A stretch of DNA of 64,000 nucleotides, taken from the NCBI GenBank assembly GCA_025677815.1, contig JAIXMP010000011.1, positions 248,001 to 312,000 on the forward strand. Reading direction: 5' to 3'. The translations under genes were made by a program, and so were the position numbers. The notes under the pieces were generated by a model. The model searched no databases, was not told the origin of the DNA, and saw only the letters and a program-made list of their open reading frames with translations. Origin of the DNA: Phascolomyces articulosus. Lineage: Eukaryota; Mucoromycota; Mucoromycetes; Mucorales; Lichtheimiaceae. The stretch's first letter is position 1; every line of letters starts with the position of its first letter. Of the stretch, positions 34,055-46,741 are shown piece by piece.

Positions 34055-35615
34055 ATGGCCGTTTATTCGAATAATCTATTATCTACGCGAGGAACAAATT
34101 CTTCCATGGTGTGGCTTGCCATGTACTTTGTATTCAATCTGGTATTGACATTGTATAACAAGATCATTTTATCACTATTTCACTTTCCGTATCCGTGGAC
34201 TTTAACAGCTATTCATACGTCTTGTGGTGCTATTGGTTCTTATATATTTTGGCGTTGTGATGTTTTTTCACCTGCAAAATTGGGTAAACGAGAAAATACC
34301 ATCATGATTGCTTTCTCAGCCCTTTATACAATTAATATCGCTATTAGTAATGTTTCACTGTAAGTCTTTCTCTCTTTTTATTATTCATTATAATTGGATA
34401 GGGTGTTCTATGGTGGAGAAACGAGACCAAGAAGGAAAGGCTGAACAAAAGGGTCCTTCCCAAAAAAAAGGGGGTTTGAGGAGAAAGAGTCTGGATTGAT
34501 GATGATGAAGATGCATGAAATGAATAACATACTTATTCAATGATTGTTATATAAATAGGAATCTTGTTACTGTGCCTGTAAGTAAATTTTGGATCATAGT
34601 CTGAAAAAAAAAAGAAGGGGAAAAAGAGCGAGAAACATGGGATTTTCATGATGAACTAATATCTATATTATTATGATTATGGTAGTTTCATCAAGTGGTA
34701 CGTGCCATGACACCTGTGTTTACTATTATGCTTTCCGTTATGTTTCTCAGTAAAACGTATTCGTCCATGACTTATGTTTCTTTATTACCTGTAAAGTATA
34801 TTCTTTTTTTTTTATATATTTACCAACCTACGAAAAAAAAAGGGGAACGACAATGAATTATTTTATTCACACACTTGTTCTTTAAAAATAGGTAGTTGCA
34901 GGTGTAGCATTTGCCACCTTTGGTGATTATGATTATACAGGATGGGGATTCTTTTTAACGGTATTGGGCACTGTATTAGCAGCAGTAAAAACGGTCGTGA
35001 CGAATCGAGTTCAAGTAGGAAGACTCAAGTTACATCCTTTGGATTTATTATTACGCATGTCTCCTTTAGCTTGTATACAAACATTGGTGTATTCTTATGC
35101 GAGTGGTGAAATGGAACAAGTATATGAATTTTATCAAACGCAGTTTACATGGACATTGGCATTTGCGTTATTGGTGAATGGTATCATTGCCTTCTTTTTA
35201 AATGTGGTCAGTTTTACTGCCAATAAAAAGACAAGTGCTTTGACCATGACTGTGGCGGGTAACGTGAAACAAGTCCTTTCCATTGTCTTGGCAGTGATTA
35301 TTTTCAACTTGACCATCACTTGGACCAATGCTTTGGGTATTGTTTTGACATTGGCAGGTGGTGCTTGGTATACGTAAGTACCAAATGCAACTAACGCATG
35401 ATGGAAGGAAGCAAGGGAAAGAAGAAGAGAATGATGGAGGGAATATTCAATTTTTAAAAAATGGAATGTTTTATTCTATTTATATATATAGATCGGTGGA
35501 AATGAAAGAAAAGACGACAAAACGACTTACAACGTCAGATACCTTGTTGGGTAATGGACAGATCAAAACAGCAGCAGCTGATCACGAATTGACCGATGTC
35601 AAAACCCAACGATAA
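34055..35615 (+). CDS. Triose-phosphate-transporter family (nucleotide-sugar type) permease
   Basis: Five exons (34055-34359, 34559-34577, 34686-34790, 34892-35373, 35492-35615) join to 344 residues. The middle exon of 19 bases encodes 'NLVTVP', and the conserved 'NVSLNLVTVPFHQVVRAMTP' exists only when it is included. Hydrophobic helices span residues ~18-310, ending in 'LTMTVAGNVKQVLSIVLAV' and 'ALGIVLTLAGGAWYT', the TPT-domain signature. A short hydrophilic tail follows. Fungal members sit in Golgi/ER membranes and exchange nucleotide sugars or phosphorylated sugars; the substrate cannot be read from sequence. All phases agree. Confidence 0.9.
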
Positions 35616-36427
35616 TAGAGATTTAGCAACATACAACTACAACAACTCATATTACATTTTTATATATTATATATTACGAAAAGAAGGGAATTGAGAAAAT
35701 AGATTTTTTAATGCTACTTTTTTTTCTATCATCTTTTCAACCGAAACGCACAAAAAAAAATCATTCAACATACATCGTTTTACTTACCTCCCACTACTTC
35801 CTTTTCCTCCATCATTCAACTGTTCTCATTTGGTTTTTATTATTATTATTATATTACATTTTTTTAAAATATATATATATATAAATATATACATATATAT
35901 CCTTCACTCTCAACTCAAACTTCACACTCACTGATCCACACTTTATACACGCGCTACGAAACAGATTATATACATTCACCATTTATCACTTTTTTGCATG
36001 CATTATTTCAAAATTATAATTTAATTTTTTTTTAAAAAAAAAGAAAATAGACTTTGTTTTTATTGCCTTCCTTTTTTTTTTTAATAATAATCCGTTTTTC
36101 ATGTGCTTTTTTTTTTTTTTTGTTTCTGTATTCATGGATGGTTTCAAATGATGTTTTATATATATGCAGATTTATATATAAAAATACAGCAGTTTATAAA
36201 TAAGAAAGAGAAATGTGTACATGAATGTTACTATTTATATACAATACATTTGTAACAACGTCAAATGTTTCTAATAATACATTGAAGTGGAGGACGGGAA
36301 TTCTATATATATATATAATACATATATCTGTATTATGTATGATGATGTATATAGTAAAGAGAATATATTAGGACGTGGTACCTCGTAAATAGGGGAGAGG
36401 GATTGGAAGAATATAATATATACTTTG
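35616..36427. other. Convergent 3' region
   Basis: 3' UTRs of the transporter (+) and the MFS gene (-) with AT microsatellites (35870-35890, 36305-36320). No gene seen. Confidence 0.5.
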
Positions 36428-38944
36428 CTAACAGGATTCTTCAACTACAATGCCTCTACTGGTACTGTTATTATGTTTGTCTCTCCAAGATAGGCCTTTG
36501 ATACGTACAATAAGTACGTTGCCTGCAAATACAAATATAAGTGCGCCACAGAAAGTATATAATCCACCCGCTCCCATGCTTCGTTGCATATCTGTTGCGA
36601 CTAAAGAACCAGTGCCACTTAGAATATAGCGAGTAAAGTTATTGCAAGCTATTATAAAAAAAACCATGAAAACCATGACAATGGTTTTTTAGTATATATT
36701 TAAATCGTCATAACAATAGTGAATAAGTTTTTTTTTTTAAAAAAAAATATGTCCAATGATGGATGGATCGAAAAAAAAAAGATTATTATATAACGTATTT
36801 ACCGGTAACAGAAGCACTGCGATCTCGAAAGCAATCCACAAGATAGGTTGACATCATAATGTTAGGTGGACCTGTTGCTAATCCAACTTTTTTATTTTCA
36901 AAAAAAAAGCGTCAATATACGTTTCATCTACGTCTTCATTGGGAAAAGAAAGATATTATAATAAGACTGGACTTACCAAAGAAAGCACATACTAAACCAT
37001 AGGCGAAATGAACATTCTTTTCAACACACCAACCAAAAGCAGTAAATGCAAGTAATAAGATAAATATAGACGCGTAAAAAATCCAACCACCAATGCGAAG
37101 TTCAGGATAAGGTTTGGTTCCTGGAGGTAATTTGGCAACACGACTTATATATAATGCATCTGAAATTCTACCACCAAAAACACCACTGATAATACTACCA
37201 CCAGCTATTGGGATATAAAACAAACCCACGGTACCAGAATCAAATCCGTACTGAGTTGTGTAAATACGAGTAAAATTGGTGGTTAAAACAAAATAGACGA
37301 AAAATCTATAAAGTTTTTAATGAATGTTTGTATGTATTAGCATATTTTATCTATTTATATTTATCTGTCACCAAAAAGAAACTTACAAAGTGCCAAGGAA
37401 AAGGACGGTCAGTGCAATATTTTTATTACGAAGCAAACCCAATGCAGCAACAGGATTGATGAAATGACATTGTCGAGAATTTTTCTTATGATCCGTCTTT
37501 TTTAGCTGTTTTTTATTTTTCTTGCCGCTGGTTACAATTTCATGTTCATTCGCTGTGGATGAGGATATATATACATTTTCATCATTTTGTTGTTGCATAT
37601 GGTCTTCTCTTTCAACCATTGTTTTGGACGGAGAGGAAGGAAGAGATGGGGGTGTTCTATAGAGAGTTTCAGGAAGTAGAAAAAGAATACCAAACCAGAT
37701 AATAACACAAAGAATGGCTAAAAACCAAAAGATACTTTGCCATCCTAGACCAATATTCAAATACCCACCGAAAATTGGACTACATTATTATTAATGGTTC
37801 AGTTCAAAGAAATATTTACAACAAGTATCTAAGAAACAAAATATGATTGCATTACCCTACAGCGGGCCCTAACATGGGTCCTGTTAAATAATATGAAAAA
37901 GCACGTCCACGTTGATGAGCTTCAAAAACATCACCAATTGTACCGGCACCCATGGAGAGCACCTATCAGGGTTATGTTTTTTGACAGAAAATATTAGTTA
38001 GATCTTAATTTATAAACTTTTTTTTCAAAATGAAAATAAAAAGATGCTTACGGATGATGAACCAATGGCACTGATTGCTCTGAATAGAATAAACATAGTA
38101 ATGTTTTTAGAAATAGCAGAACAGGCCATTCCTACAATGGCCACAAGAAAAGAAATAAGATAGACTGGTCTTCGACCAAAAACATCACTAAATGTTGCCC
38201 AGATCAAGGGGAATACAGCTAAGCAATAGATATAAATGGCAAGTGAAGCGTTCATCAATGTATCTGTCGTTTCAAAATACTCTTGCATTGGTACAATGGC
38301 AGGATACTAAAAAACATATTCAATGACAGATAAAGGGGGTAATTTGTGTAAACAATACTACATTTTATGATAATTGTTGTTGTTATTTTTGTAATTGTAT
38401 ATTCTATATAAACTTACATAAATGGATGATGCAAGTGGGGATCTGTATAATGTTATGATTGCCACCGAAAATTTCGCCAAATAAATGAGTTAATTATTTT
38501 GATGCTGCAACAACCAAGGTACAGTATTTGTTGTTGAATTTTAGAATTGTAAAAAAAAAAAGCACAAGAAAAGCGTATAACTTACGTAAATCCTGCAAAT
38601 GCAACAATCAATATAACAAATATTTTTTTACGAAGAGGCCATTGACGTGGATCACTGGTAGGTTGTTGATTATTTATTAAACACCAAATATTGGTATACC
38701 ATCGATGTTGTTTTTCTTTGGGCGGATCAACATCATCATTATAGTGAGAGGATGATGTTTCAGTTTTAATGGAATGTTCATCTGTCACCGTGACTTGCTG
38801 ATGAATTGAATTCGTATCCTCTTCTTCCTTTTCTCTCGTGATGCTATGATTATTATGACTTTTATAGTCAGGATTATTTGGCTGCTGATGGTGGGTGGAT
38901 AGATGGCCATCCTGATTCTGATGATGAGGCACAGCAGGTGTCAT
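36428..38944 (-). CDS. MFS drug:H+ antiporter (DHA1-like)
   Basis: Eight exons (38944-38586, 38442-38418, 38306-38052, 37962-37856, 37779-37387, 37305-36977, 36877-36803, 36648-36428) join exactly to 587 residues. An unusually His/Asn/Gln-rich N-terminal tail of ~100 residues precedes twelve predicted helices. 'SDVFGRRPVYLISF' is MFS motif A, and 'FSYYLTGPMLGPAVG' is the antiporter motif C of the DHA group. A basic loop with 'GKKNKKQLKKTDHKKN' sits between helices 6 and 7. It should export small organic molecules or drugs across the plasma membrane. The second exon is only 25 bases. Substrate unknown; family certain. Confidence 0.9.
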
Positions 38945-40411
38945 GATGGTATTTTTTAAATTGATAATATAATGATAAATAAAAGAGAGAAAAAGAAGAA
39001 AAAGAATGAATTCTTCGATTTCACCAAAAAAATATACTTTTACCTAAAAAAAAAAAAGAATTCTTTCTACGTTGGGCGTATATCTGTTGTATATAGAGGT
39101 GGCTTCACATATACACAATCTTTGGAAAAAAGAAGGGAAGATGTGAAACCTAAAGCTATTCCCAAAAGTGGAATTTGTATTGGGTAAGCAATGATCCACA
39201 CGAAATGTCAGAGAGACTTGGAGAAGGTTAATATAGTTTTTTTGATATAACACTCTGTCAAAAGAAATGTATAAAAAAACAAGATATCATAGTCTGATAT
39301 ATACTGACAGGAACGTTATATTATATATATATCATCTCTTGTCATTATTTAATTAATAATGATCCACGTATTTATTTGAATCATAGATTACCGGCTATCA
39401 AAAGAAGAGGGGGTTTTGATGCTCTTCATAGGGGAAATTATTTACCCCCGAACCTTTGTGTCACTCTTCTTTTCACACCTGTGTGAACTTTTGGAATTCA
39501 CACATGTAATATCAAGATGACTACACAACAGTCAACTTAAATCACACGTAAAATGAAAAATACGATCAACAATCAATCTACTGATACTTTTCATAGTTAA
39601 TTATTCATTATGTAAACCATTCCAAAAAGAATTAATTCTATCAAGATATATGTTAAAGACAAACCATGGGGTCATTTGTTGCTAGATTTGATGTATTATT
39701 ATGAAACAATAAAAAGTAAAGAATGATCGCATGAATTTACCAAAGTAAAGCGTACGGGTAAACGTTTTTTGGAAATACCTTTTCCCCTCCATCTTTATCA
39801 TTTTCACAGAAAATGATGGGTTACAGTTTAGGTAGCACAGTTGATCAGAAAAGGCTCATCGGCATAATACACTGCGAGAATTATTCACTAATATTGACAA
39901 GTATAATTGTTATCTAACTTTGGATTAAAATTATATTTTATACCAATCAATAACAGTAGTATTCATTTGCAAATAATATATGCACACAACAGCAACAACA
40001 ACATTAATATGAGTCCATTGATATTTGCTTTGTTTATCCAACAGCGCCATTATACTATGCAATTCCATCCAAACCTATCACTCTTTTCACCTTTATAACC
40101 ATCCTTTGATCGTGCAAGCATTTTTTTTTTGTTGCTATAGAAATATCAAATACATTACTGTTAGCAGGATCATTGTTTAGTGCAGAATGACAATACGGAT
40201 AGTTCTTCATTTTTTTTTAAAAAAAAGAAGTGGAATTCAGATCGTTAAAAGAAACCAAAATCAGTTGAATTAGAATCACAATCGAGTTTTTACAAGGTAT
40301 GTCTCCATGTAAATAAGACTGATTATTTACAGTAATTAAAATATTATGTTTAAGCCATTCATGATACGTTGATTGCTTTTTTTATACAAAGGTATTTATG
40401 TTTCATAGTAA
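38945..40411. other. Intergenic: MFS promoter and AT-rich DNA
   Basis: Purine-rich leader directly upstream of the MFS start, then AT-rich sequence with no supported gene. Confidence 0.5.
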
Positions 40412-40675
40412 AAAATCTGGTACAGTTCTATTCACAAATATCGTGATTCTAATGGAAATCTGAAGAAGGCTGACGGCGTCTTGAGATGTACAAACCCACA
40501 TTGTGTAAGCTTAATATGGTAAACGTTTAACCAGGATGCTGTTGGTGCCTATAACACTAGTGTGATTGGATTATAAAAAGCTGTATCTGTAGATAATACC
40601 CCCATTACTCCTTTCTCCAGATCTTCTTCACCCAAGTACACCCTCTCTCCCACTATTAAGCGGTTTATCACTTAA
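40412..40675 (+). pseudogene. C-terminal relic of a Fanzor/TnpB-like protein
   Basis: One plus-strand frame of 88 codons reads 'KYRDSNGNLKKADGVLRC', then 'TNPHCVSLIW', a stop (TAA 40520-40522), 'TFNQDAVGAYNTSVIGL', a second TAA (40574-40576) and 'DNTPITPFSRS', ending TAA 40673-40675. The order (a basic segment, 'GVLRCTNPHC' zinc-ribbon cysteines, an N-x-D-x-x-x-A/G-x-N motif, then a Pro/Ser tail) matches the end of the RuvC domain of eukaryotic TnpB homologues (Fanzor), where the usual motif is NRD..A..N. Upstream parts are absent. Both stops could come from CAA by one C-to-T change. Recognition rests on motif order only. Confidence 0.42.
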
Positions 40676-43589
40676 CACAAGTCCTGGTGTTGAAATGTAC
40701 CCGTGTGGCGTCGGATAGAAAAAAAGTTTTCGAACGCCTATATTTTTTAATGATAATTGTTTTCCTTAATAGCTAGATCCATTTTGTGTATTATAAAGTG
40801 ACTAAACAGTTGTAACACTACAAAGGAATTACATCGTAGCACTTTATCGATATGATCTGTGTCTTTGGAACCAATCTGGATCATGCCAATAAAACGATTT
40901 TGTCGATCCTCCTTTTAAATAATAAATGAGAACGACACTTTTCATTGATAAAACAACCAATAGCCTTTTTATTTATTAAATCATTGGTGCATTAAATATA
41001 TTTACTGATGCAAAAAGGAAAAAAAAAAGACAATGCCTTTCCTCCTTCACTGCTATGGCAAGAGGAAACAAAAAAAAAACCTTTTTTAAGTTTTTGTTAA
41101 AAAGAGACACAAAAGTACCATTCAACTCTGGTGATTAGTGTCATCCTTGTACAGGGGCTACGTTAAGTTTTTCTGTATTGTTCCAATTTTTAATGTTTTT
41201 TTTTTATCCCACTAATCAATAGAGAAGTGAAAAAAAAATAAGAAAAAAACCCGTTTTATAACTTTTCAATTGAAACCCCATTATATGATTCGTGACGCAG
41301 TAATGGCGATAGAAGCATCGTTTTATTATAAAGCATGGATTTACCTATTATATTTTAAAAAATTATACATGTCAAAAGGGTGAAAGAAGTACTACAATGG
41401 TGCTGTGTTGTCATGGAATACTAAAAGCCTGACTGACCGAATTAATGCGTACCTGTGTTGTTTCACATCTATAAAAAGAAATAGACCTGCACTCAGCCGT
41501 GGCGCTGAATGATACTCATATTTTTTTTGGTGGCTGTTAGAATTTTCCATCATGTAGCAGTATACTACTACTAAATCAGATTGCTCATTCCAATAAGCGT
41601 TTACATCTATAGTACATTAAAAAAAACATCATTTCTTACATAAGTAACATATTTTTATCTGTTTTGCCTTCCAGAATTAAGATTACATCATCAGGTTTCA
41701 TTATTGTCAAAGGCTAAAAGTTTGCGTTAACATATTATCATCTTTTAATTTCCTTGATCTTCTTGATTTGTTCCGTGCATTACTGTGAACCAGATGGTAT
41801 AATAATCAATTATTCGTCAAAATCATAACACTGTACGTACTGAGATGTTGCCATATATACAAGCGAGTGTCAGATGATACATGTTTTTACTACTTTTTTT
41901 TTTTTTTGTAGGATGCAAGTATCGTAAAATTTACGCTTTAAACTTAAGCATGGAACAAATACCATGATTATAAGTTATAAGAAATAGTTGTAAAAAAATA
42001 TATATATTTTGCAACAAGCTTTATTTACAAATAGAAATAAGTTTATACTTATTCCACTCTAGTAGAGATGATACCTCATCGATCGAACTGTTTTTATATT
42101 ACCGTTCACTGCAATTGCTCTGTTTTAATAAAGTAGTATAAGTATACCATAAACACTGCTATAGCAGGCAAATAGCCATTACTTGTATCAATGTTCCATC
42201 ATGGCCCAAGAACATCATTGGTCATCCTTATTAGAGAGATTCCAATAAGAAAAAGTTTCCATAAGAGCGAATGCATTATTTTTCACGCATTGCATTTACC
42301 TAAGCTTACTGTTAAGCCAGGTGCATCATTATTTATTTGAGAATTTCCATTCGATACCTTTTGCTCCGAAAAGGCATTCTTTGGAGGTCAACTAATTTTT
42401 GAATAAAAAAGAGATAAACAGATAGTTAACGATTTCATGCAACACTATTATCGCCTCATTTCATATCAACAATAATAATGAAGGACAACAGGTGGTGTTC
42501 TAATCAATTTTATATGTGAAAAAAAAAAAGAAAATGCGACTGCATAAGAAATTGATCACTTTGTCAAAATTTGCCATTTTTGCATCATCTGATTTAATTT
42601 GGGACCGTTTTGAGTGAAATCACTTCCAGTATATTCTAGCTAATTCAAGAAGATGGTTTAATCTGTTACCCTTTTTCATTATGCAATACTCGTAAAAAAA
42701 CACGATTGTATTTATTAAAATAAAATCTAAAAAATGTATTAGAGTGCAATAAATACTCTTTTTTATTTTGATTCAATTTTACCACTGTAGACATATCGAT
42801 ATACCCATTTTTTTTCAAGTTATGATGATGGCTAATAAATGTTGTATAGATATCAGCAGAAGAAATACTTTTATTTTAATTTTGCAATTCTTAAGGTTAT
42901 TGAATTATTTTTAATATACCTAGGTATTCTACCTTCTTTTCTAACTATTATTCCCTGAAAAACGATGCTCCAAACAAATAAAAGCAATCCTCTAGACCAT
43001 CAGAAGTATTTTATTTTGGGCTGAAAATGAATCATACATCAGTATTCTCATGGGATACACCATACTTTAGTCCCTTTTCCCAGAGCAAATAGAACATTCG
43101 AACACTTGTAATAATCTTATTTATCTGGGAAGGACGAGAGGGGTGGGTTATCTTAATCCTATTAAGAAGCAAGAAAGGTTGTGACAACAACAGTATAAGA
43201 AGGTTTCCTGGCTGGCAATGAATAACTACGGCTATATTATATATTATGATTCAGTAATTTATATTACATATCCTTTGTATCTCCTGGTAACACTTTATAT
43301 TATTTATAAAGTGATAATACATTTGTGTGGTGCTCATGAATAAAAAAAAATAGATGCAAATATTGTGTTTAAAGATTTTTTATTATTATTATTTTGGGCA
43401 AAATAATATAAAGGGATGATGGGGGTTTTTTTTTTGTACAATGATAATCTATTACTTCTTTAACTTTTTATAGCGAAAAGTGGTACGTTACTATCTATAT
43501 AACTAATTTATAGGATGAGACATACATATCCTAATGATTCTTTCCATTACAGCACTGAGAATCGTTATTGATTAACATGATTTGGTCTG
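40676..43589. other. Gene desert
   Basis: About 2.9 kb of AT-rich DNA with homopolymers. I looked for splice-linked frames and repeats on both strands and found nothing I could support. Confidence 0.5.
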
Positions 43590-45255
43590 TTATGAAGAAT
43601 TACTGGATGAGCAACACACTATTCCTATGAGTCTTTTGAAATAACTCAGTTTCTTGTTGTGTGATGGTGTTTCTTTTGTGTGCTGATCCTCCAAGTAATT
43701 TCCACATTGATTCACTTTATCCTTCCAACAATGATATTCTTTATTTTTTGTATATGCAGTTGTTGTTGTTGCTGTTGGAGATTGAACCAGAGTGGCACTC
43801 ATATATTCACGAAATACTTTGGGTGAACTATGAAATGCTTCGGCAGATATACGCGAAGAAACTACAGCACATTGTCCTCGAGGTATCATCTCCTTGTTAT
43901 AAGCACTGACTGCTTCCTCCATTGGATGCTTGTTTTTATAAACTTTTCCGAGTTCCAATCCTAAGGTACACGCATCAATTACAGCGTGATTTCCTCCTTA
44001 TTTTTGGAGGTAATTAATGATCCAACCAAAAATAAAATCAGAGTGTATGAGTATCATTAAATCATCCATTAAGAACCATCCGTTTAAATAAAACAAGAAA
44101 AAAAGTATACAGCTTTTGTAACTAACCTATTCCACATAGTTGAATCATTGGATGTGCGCTATCCCCAATTAATGCCACTCAATTATTACCGAATGTTTGT
44201 AATGCTGGATGAGGTGATCTTTCTTTTGAGGTTAATGAGACCACTTTTGAATCAACGGGAGTCTCCATGATTAGTTGTAACAGAGGTCCAGTAAATCCAA
44301 CATGGGTTGCTTGTGCTTTCACTTTTTCAAGGAGTGATGTTGAATATTGTTGTTGAAGAGGTTGTTCTTGAGGTGATAATGGTGGTGGTGCTCTTTTACA
44401 ATCGACACCTTCATCGTTCTCATCTTCATTCTTATACCAAGTCATACCCCACATCATGAGGTAGGGCGTTTTTTCTCTTGAGTGATCAGTTTCCACCAGT
44501 GAGACAAATAGACATGTTGAATGGTTATCTGATTCGCTATGACTAGCAGGAACAATCATACATGCGGGACTAATCTCAGCTAATTTACTACGAAGTACTG
44601 GATCAACCCAATAACCTGTTCCGTAACTATGGATTTTGATGTAATTTGTTGTTTTTTCGTATAATTCGGGCCCAATCAGCTGTTGACATACTCCCGAGTT
44701 ATTGCCATCAGCTCCAACAAGTAAACTGCCACGTTCAACAGTACCGTCTGTAAATGTAGCTTGTATCCCACCATCGTCCGATAATGTATAGTGATCAAAG
44801 ATCTTGCTCCATGCAATGCTATTTTCATCACTAATATCCTCTAATAACCAGTGGCGTAACCGTTTACGGTTAATTCGAAATACATTAGCATTGCGAGGCG
44901 GATTAATGATAGATATTCGTCTATTATTATTATTTCCGTCTACCATTACCAAAGCACCCTGTTCAGGATGGTCTGGATTCACAGTTGTGCGTGGTCCAAG
45001 TGTAGAATATTTCTTTGGATCTATGGCCGATTTTAATATTGGAAGACACAAGTCAAAGCTAATAGCCCATCCTTATTCTCGAGCCGTTGGTGATGCATCG
45101 CGCTCAAATATTTTGTAAGGTACTCCGTGGTACTTTAATACATTGGCCAATGTAAGACCTGCAATACCTCCACCGATAATTAAGACTCGTTCTTGTTTTT
45201 TTTGGTTTTTAATGTTATGATTGTTATTATCCTGACTACTGGTAAACTCTGTCAT
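43590..45255 (-). pseudogene. FAD-dependent monooxygenase with two in-frame stops
   Basis: Exons 45255-44127 and 43996-43590 form one frame of 511 codons. 'VLIIGGGIAGLTLANVL' is the FAD-binding GxGxxG fold at the N-terminus. 'GSLLVGADGNNSGV' is the DG motif, and 'VALIGDSAHPMIQLCGIG' is the GD motif of salicylate-hydroxylase-type enzymes. The frame is stopped at 45073-45075 (TAA, between 'TARE' and 'GWAISF') and at 44179-44181 (TGA, directly before 'VALIGDSAHP'). Family members have ordinary residues at these sites; CAA and CGA would each give the stop by one C-to-T change. Apart from these the frame and both splice sites are intact, so inactivation looks recent. The next gene, 1.5 kb away on the same strand, is an O-methyltransferase, a usual partner for hydroxylases in secondary metabolism. 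Confidence 0.85.
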
Positions 45256-46741
45256 GGTAATATAAAAATAGTAGAGAGAGAAAGAGAGAGAATGCGAAAA
45301 AAAAAGTCTTTCTAGAGGTTTTTTCTATTAACAGTGAATGTTATAGAGAAAATGCGTAGGTTGTTCCATCCTTTAGGTTGATTCCCGACATAATAATAAA
45401 CGCCAAATTCTTTTCTTATCATAACCCGCAAGCCCCTCGCTTTCTGCAGCTCAAGGGAAATTAGGAACACATATTGCAGATTACTATTATTAAATTGCAC
45501 AAGTCATCTGCAAGCAGTTAACTAAGCAATGAACATATCGCGGATAAAAAGGAAGTCATTACATCATCACGGCTGTGTTGAAGTTCTTTTTAAAATGTAA
45601 TGGGAAAAATGACTTTGCATGATTTGATTATCAAACCGCCGTTTATCATATTTATGTATATATTCTATTTTTACGTATGTACTACTGCTTTATTAAAAGG
45701 ACACGATAAATCGTGGAGAGTGTTGTTTATTGTTTATCTTATTACCGCTGAATCTAATAATAAAACTCTGCATTATATATATATAATATTGCTTTACCAG
45801 AATTGCATAAATATAGTGACATTTAAATCGATATTATCTAATATGATCCTTACCTGTTCAGTTATTAGTATATATAACTCTCGTCTGTCCAAAAAAAAAA
45901 TATAACTCTCGTCAACGAACCCCTTCCCTCCTTCTCTCTGCAGGCTATACATACATATTTATATAGCGCAATATGCAACTGCTTGCATAACCATTCCTTA
46001 AACTAACGTCATATTATTGATTTGATAACCTTATTATATATAGAAAGAGAGTAATTGCAGCCAAATATTTTCAATTGATTGCAGTTACGTATATCTTTTT
46101 TGCGACTGGAAATGCCAAAAAAAAATAAGCATCATTAGTTTTAATTGCATTATTGAAAGTAAATAAATAATAAAATGTTACAACGATTATGTATATAATG
46201 TAACTTTTCAACGGATGATCATCAGCATCATATAGACTCGTGTTTTTATTCATATAAATTTCCATAATTATAAAAAAAAAATCAGAAACGATAAGAGCAA
46301 GTATTACTAATCCCAATTACTATTATACTTATTTTTTAAATCTATTTCAAGAAATAAAACAAAAAAAAGTCATGAGAGATGCCAACCAAATACATACATA
46401 TTCTGAATTGCTTATCCAAAGTGAATCTTGAGAGCAAGCTCCAGATTCAGCAACTTTTCTCCTCAGAATGAACATCATCCTTTTTGAAAAAGGACAGTTT
46501 AATTTCTGATCATGGGTTGGGTGGAATGTAAAGTAGTGATAGATCTTTCTTATTATTATATAAATCTGATGAATGTAACATAATGGTATTGACGACGTGT
46601 TTTATTACTATTGGGACGATGCATGCTAAAAAATGACTCCTTGTTGTCGTTTATGTAATACTACGAGTCAAATCACAATTTTCCAACAGAAACTATGAAT
46701 ATTCCATTATTGTTGTTATTATAAAGAATACCGAGTGTATT
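45256..46741. other. Intergenic
   Basis: AT-rich; a 101-codon plus ORF (45600-45905) is hydrophobic and AT-driven and is not supported. No other structure seen. Confidence 0.5.

Noticed and set aside
45600..45905. 101-codon plus ORF
   Set aside because: AT-driven hydrophobic composition; no support from splicing or motifs.
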